Below are positions 13,001 to 28,100 of a stretch of DNA of 56,523 nucleotides, one piece after another; position 1 is the stretch's first letter; each line of letters begins with the position of its first letter. The stretch covers positions 1 to 56,523 of the forward strand of contig JAWQRO010000110.1 of assembly GCA_033557835.1 (NCBI GenBank), written 5' to 3'. A model generated the notes under the pieces. That model was given only the letters and a program-made list of their open reading frames with translations. It searched no databases and was not told the DNA's origin. A program made the translations under genes and the position numbers. The stretch comes from Helochares maculicollis. Its lineage: Eukaryota; Arthropoda; Insecta; Coleoptera; Hydrophilidae.

Positions 13001-16000
13001 GGAAAAATCTGGATTGTTTCCAATGAACATCCCCATAGACATGCATAACAAGACGTAGAAATTAGAACTGTTTATATAAAAAAATGACAAACATACATGT
13101 ATATAAGAATTAGAATGAATATCGAAAGAAAATTTTCTAGAAGAGTTTCTAAGTTTTCACTTTCAAAACTTAACTGTATAACTAATATAGCTGTAATATG
13201 ATATAATAAATGAAATATATATTTATAAGTGTAAATGATTATTTACAGGATCAATACAGTTGCATCCAGATGTTTTAAAGCATGTTAATGAATCTAGAAG
13301 CACGAAAAATAATTTTTCTATTGGAACTATTAACTTATTAATTTATTTGAATAAACATCTACTAAGGAAGCGTCATCTTTGTATTGAAGACTTTTTTTTA
13401 AACCAAAAGCAATTTAGAATATTTGACGTTTTAATTGATTTTCATAGCTTGCAATGAACTTATTTTTGTTCAGTGTTTCTTCTCTATATTACAATATTAA
13501 AATAGACACACACAGAGACAACATGAAAAAATAAAAAAACTCATAATAGGATCATTATAAGAATGAAAATTATTGCAACTAACGAGACATTATGAACAGC
13601 CCGATGATTTATAACCTAATAGTGAAAGTTTCAGGGTAATTCAAGATATTAGGAGCAAACAGCCAATTATTTAAAATGAGAAAACATATGTTTAATAATA
13701 GAAAATTTCTGGATAACAAGCTCAGAATACAAAATCAAAAACTAAGAGTTTGGGATGAAATATTTAAATTATCGCTTCCAAAAACTCAAGATTTTAAAGT
13801 TAAAACTATTACTTTATAGGATGAAAAAGTCTAAAATGGCAGAATATTCAAATTAAGCTGAAAAGGCATTAAAACCTGATCAATCAATCTTGATCAAAAA
13901 TTCAAAGTTCTGCATTTCAAAGTCCAAATTACAAGATTTAAATTGAAAACTTTGAAAAATTATACAGATTTAAAACTCAACATTACAGAATCAAAACCCT
14001 ACAGTCACACGATAAAAAAATCTAAAGTTATATCATTAAAAAGTTGAAAGTTATATGTTCAAAAATATGTTACAGGATAGTTCAATGTATTATGATTAAA
14101 CAACTAAGAATTAAAAATAAGATATAGGCAATATCTTAATGGAAAATTAAACGATTCGCAAACCAACGATTACAAGAACAAAAATCATGAATTCGAGATT
14201 AAATATACTTGTCAGGATTAATAACATTGTAGGATTAATAATAGAACGTTGCAGGCTTTAAAAGTCTAAGATCGTAAGATAAAAGATTGAAGCAAACTCG
14301 TGTTTTATTTATTATATTCAAATCAATGATGTAGGATCAAAAACGAAAGATTACAAGATCAAAAATCAAGTACGGTTAGCCTATAGTTAAATAATCAAAT
14401 ATGAAAGAACCAGGATGAAACATTCAAACTTAAAAATATGAAAGATTATAAAATTTAATGATGGCTAAATCAATCTAGATTATTTGGTCAAACATCTAAT
14501 ATGTACAAAATTTAAAGTTTTCAGGTTAAAAGTTTGAGATTTCAGGATGAAAATTCTGACATTTCAGGTTCAAACTTGTTTCAATTCAGTGTGTAATAAG
14601 CTAGCATCTGAGATCAATCTTAAAACTCATGGTTAATTCGGTATTCTTACTGACTATTAAGATAAAAGTTTAAGATTTACTGATTTACTGAAATTACAAA
14701 ATCGAAATTCCAAAACTAAAGAAAAATCAGAATGAAACAATCGTTTCGAGTACCTGCACTTTACATCCCAAAAGAAAAATTGAAAATAGTATTAATATTA
14801 GAACTGTTTATTAGAAAAATCAAATACTGACTGAAGACATGACAGAAAATTTCTATAAAAATGTTGCGCGCTGATTTCCTTTACAATACAGCAAAAATGT
14901 CAATTTTCATTTTTAACATCCAGAAGTGTTTTTCTTAAGATTTTCTAACTAAGATTTTTACACCCAAGAGATTATTTGGTTTTTATCACTATTATGATAT
15001 TCTAAATAAGTTCCACATTTTCAAGTTTAAATTAATCCATCTGAAATAAGGATTTTAAAGGATGTAAATAAATCTATCCTCGATAATATCATTAGAAGGT
15101 AATTGCTGAAACCAATTCTGCAGAAAGTTTTATCGTCTCATATTGATCTAAAAATTCAAGGATTGCAAAGCTCAAATTACCAAATAAAAAATCGAGAATT
15201 TAAGATTAGCTTATCATAAATTGTCAGTACCGAAAACTCAAGACTAAAAATTCATATCTCTAAAGCTACACGATTAAAGATCAAAGATTACAAAATCAAA
15301 AATTTCAAAACATTCTAAGTAAAACTTCATACAACGCAAATAAATTACAAAAATTAAAGTATAAAGCAATCAAGGTTTCAGGTATATATGTATACACATT
15401 GTCATTTATATGCATGATAGTGCAACAGACTATTTACTGTAAAAAATAAGTTCAGATTACAAAATAAACAGAATCCGGAAGAAAATATTTAAATTATTAG
15501 GATTGCAGGATAAAAATCCAAGAATTACAGAATTAAAACTATAGATATATGGTCAAATAATGAACGATATCGAAATAAAATCAACGGTTCAGAATCAAAA
15601 CCCTGATATTACAGGATCTAAAAGCAAGAACACAGATCTTAAAATTCTAAATAAAATTATATAAATACTGATTAAAAAATCAAAAATAAATGGTTCAGGA
15701 TGAATGCTTAAAATGTTAAGTTTAAAGTTACAGATTATAAACTCAAACTAAACAGGACAAAACAATCAAGGTGACACACACAAAATATAAAATTTACAAA
15801 ATTTAAATTGATATCTTAGGATAAGTACTTTAGGATTACAGAATCAAATAGCATTACTTAAGGCTTATAATAATATTAAGATGGATTGATATCAAATTAG
15901 TCGAAGATTTAGAATAAAAATTCCAATATAAGAGAAATCAGAATTATTGTTCAGCTGATTTTTGGTATGCCAAATTTTTGCTTTTGATCCTGTAACTAGC

Positions 16001-19000
16001 AACTGACCAATCCGGCAAGTTAAGTGTGTCAAAAACCCTCAATATGTAAAAATTCATATAATCGTCGTTTTTACTTCATTTATTTTGTTTTAATTTCCCA
16101 TACGGGAATATAATGAGGGAAACATAAATAAATGAGATTTCACAAATCACGACTACGAACTTTTTAGATAACTTTGGGTATGCAATTGTCACAATTACGT
16201 TTTGCACCGTTAAGCATGGAAAATGGAGGTTACAGAGAAACAAGACAAGGAGCAAACTTGAACTTGAAGTGAAAGCTGTTTATTTAATTTTGATTACCTG
16301 TTTAATATTGAAATTACGCACTCGCAAACGAAATAATTGTACTTACGTTTTCCTTCGTAGTGGCTATTTGTCTCTTTTCTCGTCCATGGTATATCTTAGG
16401 CTTGATTCGAGTGTGTCTGCTAAAGTCTCTGGCAGGATGTTGTTGCTCTGCAGCTGTAAAAATGCAAAAAACATCATTAGTGCCTACAACACTACGATTC
16501 ATTAGCTTAATTTATACAGCGTGCGGAGGAATCACTCAACAAATTCTATTTTATAGCTACGGAAGGAATTGAAAGAATTTAATTAGGAAATGCTTGAAAA
16601 TTAGATTAGGGGATATGCACAATCATAACAAAGTTTCTTACGCCGTGGTGAAAACCGCCAAATAGCATTGAGCATCACGTAGACATCAATTATAAGTTAA
16701 GATCAAGTAGAAATTGCCCTAGATTGAAAATTTACAAAAATGTATAATCACGCATTAATTAAATTTCAGTGATGATAATGCAAGGCGATTTTTAATACCG
16801 TGTCTTGGTGGTAGATAAACAGTTTTATTTAGACGAATTTTTTGTTAGTTGAGCTGGAAGGAGGAAAGGAAGGGCGATAAATTTGTGACGAAATTTCCCT
16901 TGTGGTCTCGCTTTGGATGTTCTACAATGTCTAGGAGCTAGAAGCGAGTTAATGGACAGTTAAAAGAAGAAATATTGCAATATGAAACTTCATTCCTCAA
17001 CCGGGTTGCTTTAAATAACAAGAGATAGCGACTGGCCCGAGTTCATGGTCAATTTTAATTATTAAAGTTCCGCATTTTACGTGCTGCGAGCTTATGACTC
17101 ATATTCATTTATTATTCAAACTTTTCTGTATTTTAAACCTAAAGAGGAGAAAACACATTCGATTTTTGTGATACTTTGAAATCTTTTTGGACCAAAAACG
17201 TTCAAGTGGGTCTTGAAATATAAAGTATCTACTTCTGCCCTGAATATATAGTGTTTGTATCGTACATTAAGCCACTGTTGAAGCAGACTTGAAAGTAGGT
17301 GCTATGACTAATAAAAATTCTATTTCCGCTACTCCACCGATCAGGTTTTACTGAATTACAGTGGAAAATGTTTAATTTTAATGTTGAGAAGCTCCACTTG
17401 GGAGCACTCTATATTTTTTATGGTGCGAGTGTTTACAATAAAAAACATTCTTTTTATAATTGCGTTGATAAGTGGCTGATTTACATGACGTCTTTATTTA
17501 TTTTTAGTGATTTTTCTGCACATGAGGTCGTCCAACTTGGGGATAATAAACTGCAAAATTAATTTAGCCAACATATGCTTCCGAGTCCATTCAAAGATCT
17601 AGCGCCAGCACTCCGGTTGCCCTATAAAATGTATGAATGCAAATTTTGTAAGGCTGCAGAGGCTTGCGGGATTAATTTGCAATTGTAAACACTGGAACAT
17701 CTGTTTCTGATCGTTGCAAAACTTTCGATGTGTTATTTATTATCTTCCTCGTGGGAGTACGCTCGGCCCATTTCGCGAAATGGATGAATTCGATATGTTT
17801 CGATGAGGATACATCTGATTTGCATTTTCCAGTAACGCTCCATCTCCTGCACAGAGACTCCATTATAGGAAACTAAACAGTACCGTGACAGATTTACAAG
17901 CTGAGATTCTATAAAAATTTAATAGTAAGTACATAATCTTCCGAACTATTTTAAGACTTCCGATATGTATGAGAGCAGCGACGCAACGTACGTGAAAATA
18001 AAACGATATGCCTATTTCTGTATGCAGGTGCACGAACGCGGCGCTTCGTGTAAGTTCCATGTTTCTTGAAATTGGATTAAAGTTTTACCTCAGGGACAAA
18101 CAATGAAGGTTTATAAAATTTTCATCGATCAGAGTGATCTAAATTTCATCTAGCAAAAGGACTGCACCGGACAAAAAATTAAAATTTCATCGGCCAAAGG
18201 ATAAAAATTTCATCGATCAAAGAATAAAAGTATTACAACGCTTATCTCTGCTATTCCAAGGCACTTTTAGGTCAAGGTATTGCAAAGCCTTTATCCTCCA
18301 TCCTCACAATTCGTGGGGTAGTATTCTTCTCTCCTAAAGTACTCCTGCTCTAATTCCGAATAGTAGTGTTCTACCCCTGAGTGGTATTGTTTTCACCTTG
18401 TTTAGTATTGTTTAAACTTGATGAAATATTGTCTGATTTAGTTCAGTGCCATTTAATAGCACAAGGCCAGGGTTTTTATTCAGTATATAACGTTGTGTAG
18501 ATGGTTAAAAATAACGCAAATTAGCAAAGCTGGGAATAATTAATTATTCACAGCGCTAGAAGTAAGGAAACTATAAATTAAGACAGTTGTACTTAAAAGT
18601 GCATAATACGGATGCTACGGTTGCGAAAACATCATTTACAATTATTTTATTGCACTTGCTCCGAAGCCCTTTGAAGCAATTAAATACAAGAAAAAGGATT
18701 AATATAATTGCAAATTTGTTCAGTTGTTATCCGTGGGAACTGTTTTCTATTTTTTTTATTACACAGCTTTGATAAATGTTTACGACGAGCCATAAAAACA
18801 ACTTGACCATTTGTATCGGAGTTATAAAGCAAGACCTAAAAAATTTGAAAGTTTAGGGCACCACAAAGAATATAATTTCATTCACTTTTGTCCATATCTG
18901 TGTAAAGAATGTGGTTTTAAAAATATATCTGAGTAGGTAACTTGAATCACATAAGATATACACTAGATATACACATTTGTTTTGTGTTGTGCGAATTTCT

Positions 19001-19159
19001 CTAACATTAATAATTAATCATTTTCCTCACTCACTCACTCAGCTAAATGTTTTATAAATACTTTTTCTCCACTTTGCATTTATATTATTGTAATGCATTG
19101 TAATGTGAAAGAATTGAACACATATTTTATCCTGTAAAACGATATTCGGTTTTAAATAT

Positions 19160-19194
<35 letters not shown>

Positions 19195-22100
19195 TTTTTT
19201 GGAATTACTATTAAGATATAAGATTTAGATTTATAAAGATATTATTTGAAAATTCATTTTAGGTTCAACACCGTATTTAAAGCCAAAACCACTTTTTAAA
19301 CAAAAGATCTATTCTTAAGCTTATCGGTCTTTAGCAGGTGCATTTCTCAACTCAAATATTCAAATAAATATACATGAGTTACATTTATAACTTTCTTTGC
19401 TTACTAAACTCCCCACGAAACTAATATTTTCTACAAAGTCTACTACACTTAAATTGATGCTGATGGAGATGCATTACAACGCAGCTTCTTATAAATCAAA
19501 GCTTACCAAAACCAGTTGGATAGTAACAAAACTACGAAGCTCTACCCGAATATTCATAATACAACCATCTAATTTATAATTTCATTTAAAGAATATACAG
19601 CTTTCAGGATCCATTTATTTTACAGCATGTTTGATACCAACTTCTGGTGATGTCGACAAGTTGTTTATACCGAAATTAAAAACAAACCCTTCAATCCCCA
19701 AAAGAGGTACACAAAAATAATTACAAACTTCTTAATATGTATTAACTTTAGTATAAAAAAAAACTAAAACAAATTACAATAAATCGAAATCATCAATAAA
19801 AAATCGCCATCAAAACTCTACTTTTGTACATCGTACCCTAAATGCATACTTTGAAAAATACTTCTAATAAAAATACTGACTGTCCATTTATATACTACAG
19901 AAAACAAAGCATTAATTCTTCCTTTCTTGATAAATGTTGAAAAATCTAGATTTTTGTAGATTTTCAAATTCAAATTTCACGCTCTAATTTTTTTCACGGC
20001 CAGATGTTTTTTCTTCTCCAAATCATTAACTTTCATCACTATAAAATTTGTTCAAAAACTTAATTTTCTTTGCTACTCTAAATTATTTTCTTTGCATACC
20101 ATATTTTATTTGAGGTTTTATAGTGTCTTCGAAATCTATTGTTTCGTTTTAAAATTCATATTTTGCCATACTAAATGTTAAAGAGGAAATCTGGAAGCAA
20201 AACTGTTTTAAAACAAAAATCTCATCAAAAAATAAAAAATCTAATTGCAAATTGGTTTACTTGTATTTTGTTGAACTCTAATGCAAATTTCTTTAACTTT
20301 AAGGGGTGATCAGTATGTGAAACAGATAACAATTTTACTTCATGCCAAAATTTTCTCTTTGCATTCTAATTCTATGTCCGAACTCTAAATATTTCTGCAT
20401 ATTCTATGTGTTTTTACTCATTCTATTTTTTTTTATATTCTACTTTGTTTTATACATTCTGACTGTTTTAATTGTAGCATATTTATTCTAACGGTAGAAC
20501 GCCAAAATTCTGCAGAAATGATATAGTATATTATGCAAAACATTATTATCGCACGCTTTTTGCAGCAGCAAAAAAAAATTGATTTTTATTAAATAAATGC
20601 TTTAATTTTATGAAAATGTAGTCCTCTCTTTGGTAAAAACACATAATGTTTTATAGACATCTTGGAAACAAATTACATTGCTAAAATTTTTAAAGAAATT
20701 GCCTTTAAACCGAGAATATGTTTTCCTTAAATTTAAAACATTTCTGAAACCTAGAATCCTCAGAGTATTTAGAAGATGATAGTCTAATGAGGCCTTCTAC
20801 CGGCTGAATTGATTTTCAGAGGGCTTTATTTCTCTATTAAATTTAAAGACTTTTCGATTGTGATAAAATTAAGCATTTTCCATTGGTTTGAAAACTTCAA
20901 CACCTTTTTCTAAGAACTTTAAATTTGAGACTAGGACGAGCTCTATTTAAAACTGATACGATTCTAAGGAGAATTATAATAGCCACCTGTTTGAAATTGT
21001 AACGTTGATGGCCAGTGATTCTAAGAAGAAATGCAGCCTAGCGTTTTTAACGGATTTAATCCTAATAAATCCTGTTAATGTCGACAAGGCAATTCATATC
21101 ATGTCACACTTAAAAATGTTGATGGGCTCCAAACGACGTACTTTATCAGCTAAGATGAGTGAATGTTATATCTGCCAACTATTGGGGTGGGTATCATAGC
21201 CAGTTCTGTTAAGTAACAGAAATCATGAAAAACGTGAGAATTGCAGCCGCCTCTGGGCAAGGGTTAGGGTATCCTGCCCTTTATACGCTGACCGAAACCA
21301 AGGCAGAAGCAAAATCAGTTCAGCTCTCACTAGGTAATCAGTTAGTAGAAAAAGTGAACCGACACGAACATAAATATGATAGTTCTCTTCGTATATTTTG
21401 ATGACTGAATTTATAAACGTATGAATTTTAAAATTAAAGTATATTAGGAAAATAAAACTACATCAAGAACTAAATATGATTCGGTTATTCGTATAGCAGG
21501 AATAAACACATTAAAACAAGAATTAAGAGACAAATACAATATAAATATAAAATGTCAACTTGATTCTCATCTTCCTTACGTTTTTATTATGCAATTTTAC
21601 TCGATAGTCCTGAACTATCCTGAACAGTCTTCAATATTTCCCTCATAAGGTACGAAATGCAATGTTTTCGCAGTCTTTTATAAAGACTAGTTCAAGTTCA
21701 AATTCATTGCTATTGCTAATGATAATGACGCATTTTCTATTGTTGATATTCGTACTGGTTATAAAAAGGCTCTAAAAAGATACCTTTAAAAGAACAGTAT
21801 CTAAATAATTTTTGTAGAAATTGATTTTAGTTTAAGTTTTTTTTATTGGACTTGATAAATTTAAATCTTTGTAATTGTGAACCAGATTTGCTCCACCGAA
21901 TCACTTCTGAACGTATATGTACACGCAAATGATGAGTGGGGATACTAGATTTTTTTTAAACATTGACTTTATTGTGTAATGAGTACTGGCAACTATCCTA
22001 GCTAAAAGTTAATTTGTAGTTATGCCATTATGCATATAGTTATGCATATGTGGACACTTAATTGACTGTGACTAGCACCACTACAATTCAGATATATCTT

Positions 22101-25100
22101 AATTTTGCTCGACATTTTTGAAGAATTTCAAATGAGTATGAACACTTTCGAGACTGAATGTTTGGTTTTATTAAATATAAATTATGTTCAAAAAACATTT
22201 CTTTTTTGTTTATAATAATTTGCAAGTGATGTCGTATTTGGCTTAAATCCATGTTTCGCCTAAGTTATTTTTTGTAAAATATTTGCAATTTGCAAGATTT
22301 GTAACTGACACTTTTTTTATACAATTTACAACTTGTAAAATTAATGCAGCAGCTGAAATTTCAATATAGAAAATATTCCTCAAGAAAATTGAAGATAAAA
22401 ACACTATTTCTCATAAAACGGTGTTTGGAAAGATGTTTCAAAAGGTTTTGTGGAAGAAAATCCCATTGTGACAAACCAGTGAAAAGTTATGAAATATATT
22501 CTCACCATAAGAGCTAATGGATATTCATATTTTGTGATGCAAGGTGACTTACGCTTCCGTTCATGGATAAGCATTTCCGGCGAATTTCAGTTGAAAGCGA
22601 TAACATTCGCAAAAATTGGGATGTACTGATATTTATTGAAAAATGTCTGAAGCGACTATTAGGAACAGTTTGTTGCAGATAAAGTGATTGATGTTTAGCT
22701 CAGTACGTTATCATATAATATAATAATATAAATTTAGTTCTTTGTAGGGCTAGTTAACCATAATTTTCGCGCCAAATAATTTTTAATCGACAGTATCACT
22801 CATAAACTTTATATAATTATTACCTCATTAAAGAATTTAGGTACATTTCTAAACTAGAGATGTAGACAATAATACTACATAATTATTGTATTATATTATC
22901 TACAAAATTCATAGTTGTCGTGTATTCTCAGAAACAAATATTTTAACCGAGTAGATGGATTAATGACGAGTTCATTAAATATATACAAGACTTCCATTAT
23001 TAGAGGATATTTACCTATAATGTGAACTTTCAGCAAAAATACAGAATTGTCTGTATTGAGAACGTGGTTATTATCACTATACAATTATTTTCATAAACTT
23101 CATAAAAATTAACACGCAAATTTTGCAAATTTCACTTTCAGTACCATTTATTAATCTAAATTGTCTATCTAACTAGCCTTTATAAAAACAAAGCTTTGGG
23201 TATTTCCCAAGCTATCACAAAAGGATCTCAACATATCACAAAAGGATCTCAACATACATCCTCCCATAGAATATCTTAACAATTAGTTTCGACAATTTCA
23301 GTCATTTGCACCGCGTGTGTATATTGTGAAGAACAATAAAAGTTATAATAATTTGTAACAAAAAAACTGTACGTGAACATATGTATCACTTACATGCGGA
23401 GTGGTGGGAACATCCTCCTATTTGAATACATATAGAGTTACATGTATATGCGTCAAAGCAAAAGGAATAACAATGCGAGATGCCATTTGGCTTAATTTTT
23501 ATTTGTAAGTGCGTGGCCTTAAAGCGTGTTAAAAATGAAAATCAAAAGAAAACTTTGTCTGGCTTTAAAATATGCAAAGTAAATGTTCTTTTGTTTCTAA
23601 GTTCAGTACCCTTCCTCTTGTCTGGTATACCGGTGTTCCGGTAAAAACAAGTGCGGGTTAAATGAAAAAAGCAACACAAAACTCAAGCACAGTATAAAAG
23701 CCAAGCAATATAAAAACCACGTCATATATGGAACAAACAATAGAGATCACGCAAATTACGAGCGGCAAGTAATTTTTTCCACGCGTTATCCTCGCTTTTA
23801 ATTATGGCAAATGCGTATTTTTTTTCATTTACAAACTACAACAGCTGCGTAAATTTTACCTGGTGGCTCGGCAACAGACCCGCATTCATCAGATAAAAGC
23901 ATCAACGAAATCAAGACTTTATCCATCTGAAAAGCCTGCTGCATCCACGTGCGAGCTGCACATTTTCGGTTCACCTGCCGCAAATATCACCTGCTTTAAT
24001 TAAGGACCACATGCGGGCACTTGTTTTTTTCTATCATACTTAACCTAAACAGCGCATTGTCATTACACAGATTATACAGTATAATTGATTAAAAATCAAC
24101 GTTCACATCCTTTGCCTTTCGCAGATGGGGCTGCGAAAAAATATGATGCCTCCGACGTTCGCAAAAACGCGCTTTGTGCATTTTGGCCATTGTCCAACGA
24201 CGAAAGAACTTACAAAAGAAAGACCAAAATGTATGCAGACATGTAAATTTAGACCTCTCTGCGGGGGGGAAGTACGCTTCGTAAATATTTCGGTCAGTGC
24301 ACGGAACCGCGATGGAGTTTATCCTGCGTTCCCTAGGTTATGATGGAGTATTTCACTTTTAAATGCAGTTTCTGAAGCAACATGACGATTATGGAAACTG
24401 GTTGACTCTGATGGCAGTTTACTATTGCTGCTGATGCCTTATTCGTAAACCTGAATGGATTTTAGTTCTTTTGCAATACTAGTCAAATAGGCTAGTTAAC
24501 GTTGATTCAATGCTGTCGAAGGCATCGTTTTATTTTTAGTTAATACGGGCGAGGCTCCAATGACTTAAAACTTTATCGAAAGCAACAGATAATCAACAGT
24601 GTTCCTACTTTTTGGTTAATACAAATTCACGGACCATAATCATTTTGAAATTTTTCAAGGCATAACTATTATACGTTGATTTTTTAATCGTCACTACTTG
24701 ACATACATTCCAGATTTTATCAAAAGTACAGCTTGGCGAAACCAAGATCAATTAACAGCATCGAGGAAAACATCACCTCACACTTTGCCACCATTTTTTG
24801 TAATCCTGTTCCATTATACAAATTATAATGTATAAAAAAGAATTGACATCTTAAAAAATATAGATCTCTTCATTGAAGTATAGAGACTGCTGCTCATTAA
24901 TTTCGATAGTTATATCAAAAAGGATGTGGAATAAAAAATAGTTTCTTTCTTAATCTGCCATAGCTTTAATAAGATTAATACATTAAGAAACAAACGTTTT
25001 GCATATTTGCTATTTGCTCGCTTCGCTCGTTCTTTTCTTACGTATCTAGATTGCAACTCGTTTTGTGCCTTTGTAATGCCACTGCGCAAGTATCTGTTTC

Positions 25101-28100
25101 TAATTTTGTTTTGCAAGAAACAAGTTCATTTCTAAGAAATGGAGAATTTTCATAAAAAGAGTTTCCAACATTAACTATAGCTTTCAACCATATTTCTGGG
25201 AATTTATGAGTTTTTGATTTCTTTGTAGATCTTGAAATGAACTTTGTATCGATCTGAATAAGCGGTAATCTGATGAATCACAATCTAATAAATCATGCGG
25301 TAGAATTTCTCATTTAAGTGCTTCCAACATATTGTTTCTTATTTTGGGACATGTGGTCGAGCATTGTTGTGCAGCAAATTCAGTTAATGTTGTTTGTTGG
25401 CTAGAGTTGTACGTTTTTTGTTCAAAGCATTGCCCAATTTATTGTTGGTAACATTTTCTAGCAGCTCATTGTACACCACGCTTTGTTGATTCCCCCAAAC
25501 ACACAAGATAATATTACTTCCATGAAAGTTTCGTTTTGCTTTTGATGTGGATATTTCGCCATGATTTTTTCGTGCATCATAGCAAAACAGTTTTTCATCA
25601 CTTGGCACAATTCGATGCACAAAATGTCATTATCGGCGTCTTGTGAACAAATAATTGCAAACATTAAGCGATTTACAATTTCAGCTTCAGTCAGTTCATG
25701 GATGATCAATATCCCTTCTTTTGAATTATTTTCATGGCATGTAAACGGTTGCTTGTGGCTGTTTAAATGACATTTAACTGTTTTCTTTCAATGATGCAGA
25801 ACGTTATTTGTTGCTGACATCAAAATCACCACTTTTGAATCTTTTAAACTAGTTTTCTGTTCAGTTGGTGTAAGTTTTCTGAAGAAAGCAAAAACTTTTA
25901 GCAACTTTTTCTTCTTGCAAGGCAAAAAATATGGCTTCCCGCATACGCTCCTTCGTTGTTACGAAATTGGACATATATAAATAGAATTAAAAATATGTTG
26001 TTTACGCTCTGACGAATAATGTATCAATGTAGAAAATGTTTGGTACGCCATCTTAGAAAATTCAAAAAAGTTATACATTTGTCCAATGTGAAAGTTTTTA
26101 TTATAACTGGCTAGAATTTACTATTATTACTAAATTGACGATCCCTTAGGTCAGTTTTTAAATGATGATGCTTATAAAATTCGCATTAAGCCTTCGTTTT
26201 GCTTTATATATGTGTACAAATGACATCGCTCTAAAATGTTTTCCACAAAATTAAGAATTAGGAATTTTCAAGGCAAAATTTAATAACACAATAGCTCAAA
26301 CTATTGAAAAAGGAAACTGAAGAATATAAAAACAACTATCATGGAAAATAATGACCAAAATAAACACATCATTACCAAAACTACATTACAGTAGAGGACA
26401 ACGAAATTAATTACAAACAACATAGATATTTTATTACAATGATATTAATATAAAATGGTTTCACTTTAAAAATCGAGCAATAAAAGTCTGGTTTAATTAA
26501 TAGAACAAAGTTGTTTTTTAAATACCAACGGTCAAACTGAATCAAATTGTAAGTGTGCTTGTATGAAAACATTATGGAAAGATATACATTTTTCGCCCCA
26601 ATTGTGTAGCACCACATTACCGCTAGTTGCAACTTTATACGAGACTATTGAGTAATATATTATTATTATTTTTTAAATAATAAGAAACTAAAACCTAGCA
26701 GATCTGTTCAACTTAACGAAAATTTTAAATTTGCATGTAGTTGAATATTTCTGGTATTAGTATAAAATTTCCAACTGTTAGCGAAATTTTAAAACCATGT
26801 CGAAATTTAAAGGTAGTTTTGCAAAAAATATTAAATCTCATAAAATTATATTTGATAATCAGATCGAGCTGAAATTTGGTGTTTGCCATTTTTTAACACG
26901 AATGGTCCAAATTCTCCATTCAAAAGCACACAAACAGTAAGCGGAAAATTTAAATTGTGGATTTAGGACCGCTAAAAACATGAAGGTCAATCAAAATCTC
27001 GAGTTGTTTATGAAACACATAACTTATTTATGTATACATTTTGCGTAGGAACTTTTTTCAACCTCCTACTATATAGAATTATTGTTTGTTGTAAAAGGAG
27101 TGACTGCCATGCAGGTGATCTTAGTGCAAAATTGCAAAGGACGATTGCAGAAGCAATGGTAGACTTTTGGCAATAAACCAAAAGAGTACGGTCCAGATTG
27201 GCAGACATACAAAATCGATATCGGCTGAAATATAAACACATAAACAAATTACTTAATGTTACACGAGACAATAGTGGGTATCTCGCTTGGTTATGCGAGT
27301 GTTGCGTTCATTATGCAAATTTTTGGGCGTATTTGTCCCAGAAAAAATAAACGGTACTTGTAATGGCAATCAAAACAAAACCAAGAATCTAGAGCAGCAT
27401 GGGAGGGACTTTTACTTTTAAAAACTTGCTATTTCACATTTTATTCAATATCTACAAGTCTTAATGATATGTTTATTTAGTCCTATCTAATCGAACTGCA
27501 CTGCTGTACAATACGCTCTTTTGAAGGACAACTTTCTAAGTTTTTTCATCGAAATTACCAAATAGTAGTGACCTTGACCACATAATTCTAGTCGATTTAT
27601 TAATTTGTTCCTCGGGGCAAAAAAGCAAAATTAAAATGTTGCATGCAGCATTTATATACAGATCGATAATAAAGCATACGATTCGTTGAGCAAAAAATTT
27701 TTCCAATGTTCATTTTACAGAGCGAAAGATTACTTCTTTCCGATAAATATGTAATTATTAGTGCCTCTGTAATAATTAGCGCTGCTATTATTAATTTTAC
27801 ATATATGTAATAATTAGAAAAGCATCGAGAAACTTTGCAAGCTAAAATTTGTTCAGGGTTTCATTTTTATAGCAAAACTAAAATTCCACAATTCCAGAGA
27901 AATATCCTAGGTTTGTTGTTATCATTTTGTAATTTTGATCAAACTTAATGACACTTTCTTAATTTTACTTAATGTATGTATGTTTTTATTTTTTTAGTGA
28001 AAATTACTGCAAATTTAATATGTATTGGCTTTAACTTCGAAATATGGAGCTTAATACCAAAATATAATGTTTTAAATTCTTTCTTAATTCTCAGTCATAA

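Noticed and set aside
24125..24343. 72-codon plus-strand frame in a balanced-composition island
   Set aside because: No recognisable domain, no splice context and it is isolated within the ADAM intron; the island may be regulatory rather than coding.
24910..25116. 68-codon basic minus-strand frame
   Set aside because: It lies at the 3' side of the mariner relic and shows no independent domain, start context or splice support.
25384..25709. Two overlapping minus-strand open frames as small genes
   Set aside because: Both are pieces of one frameshifted mariner transposase relic.
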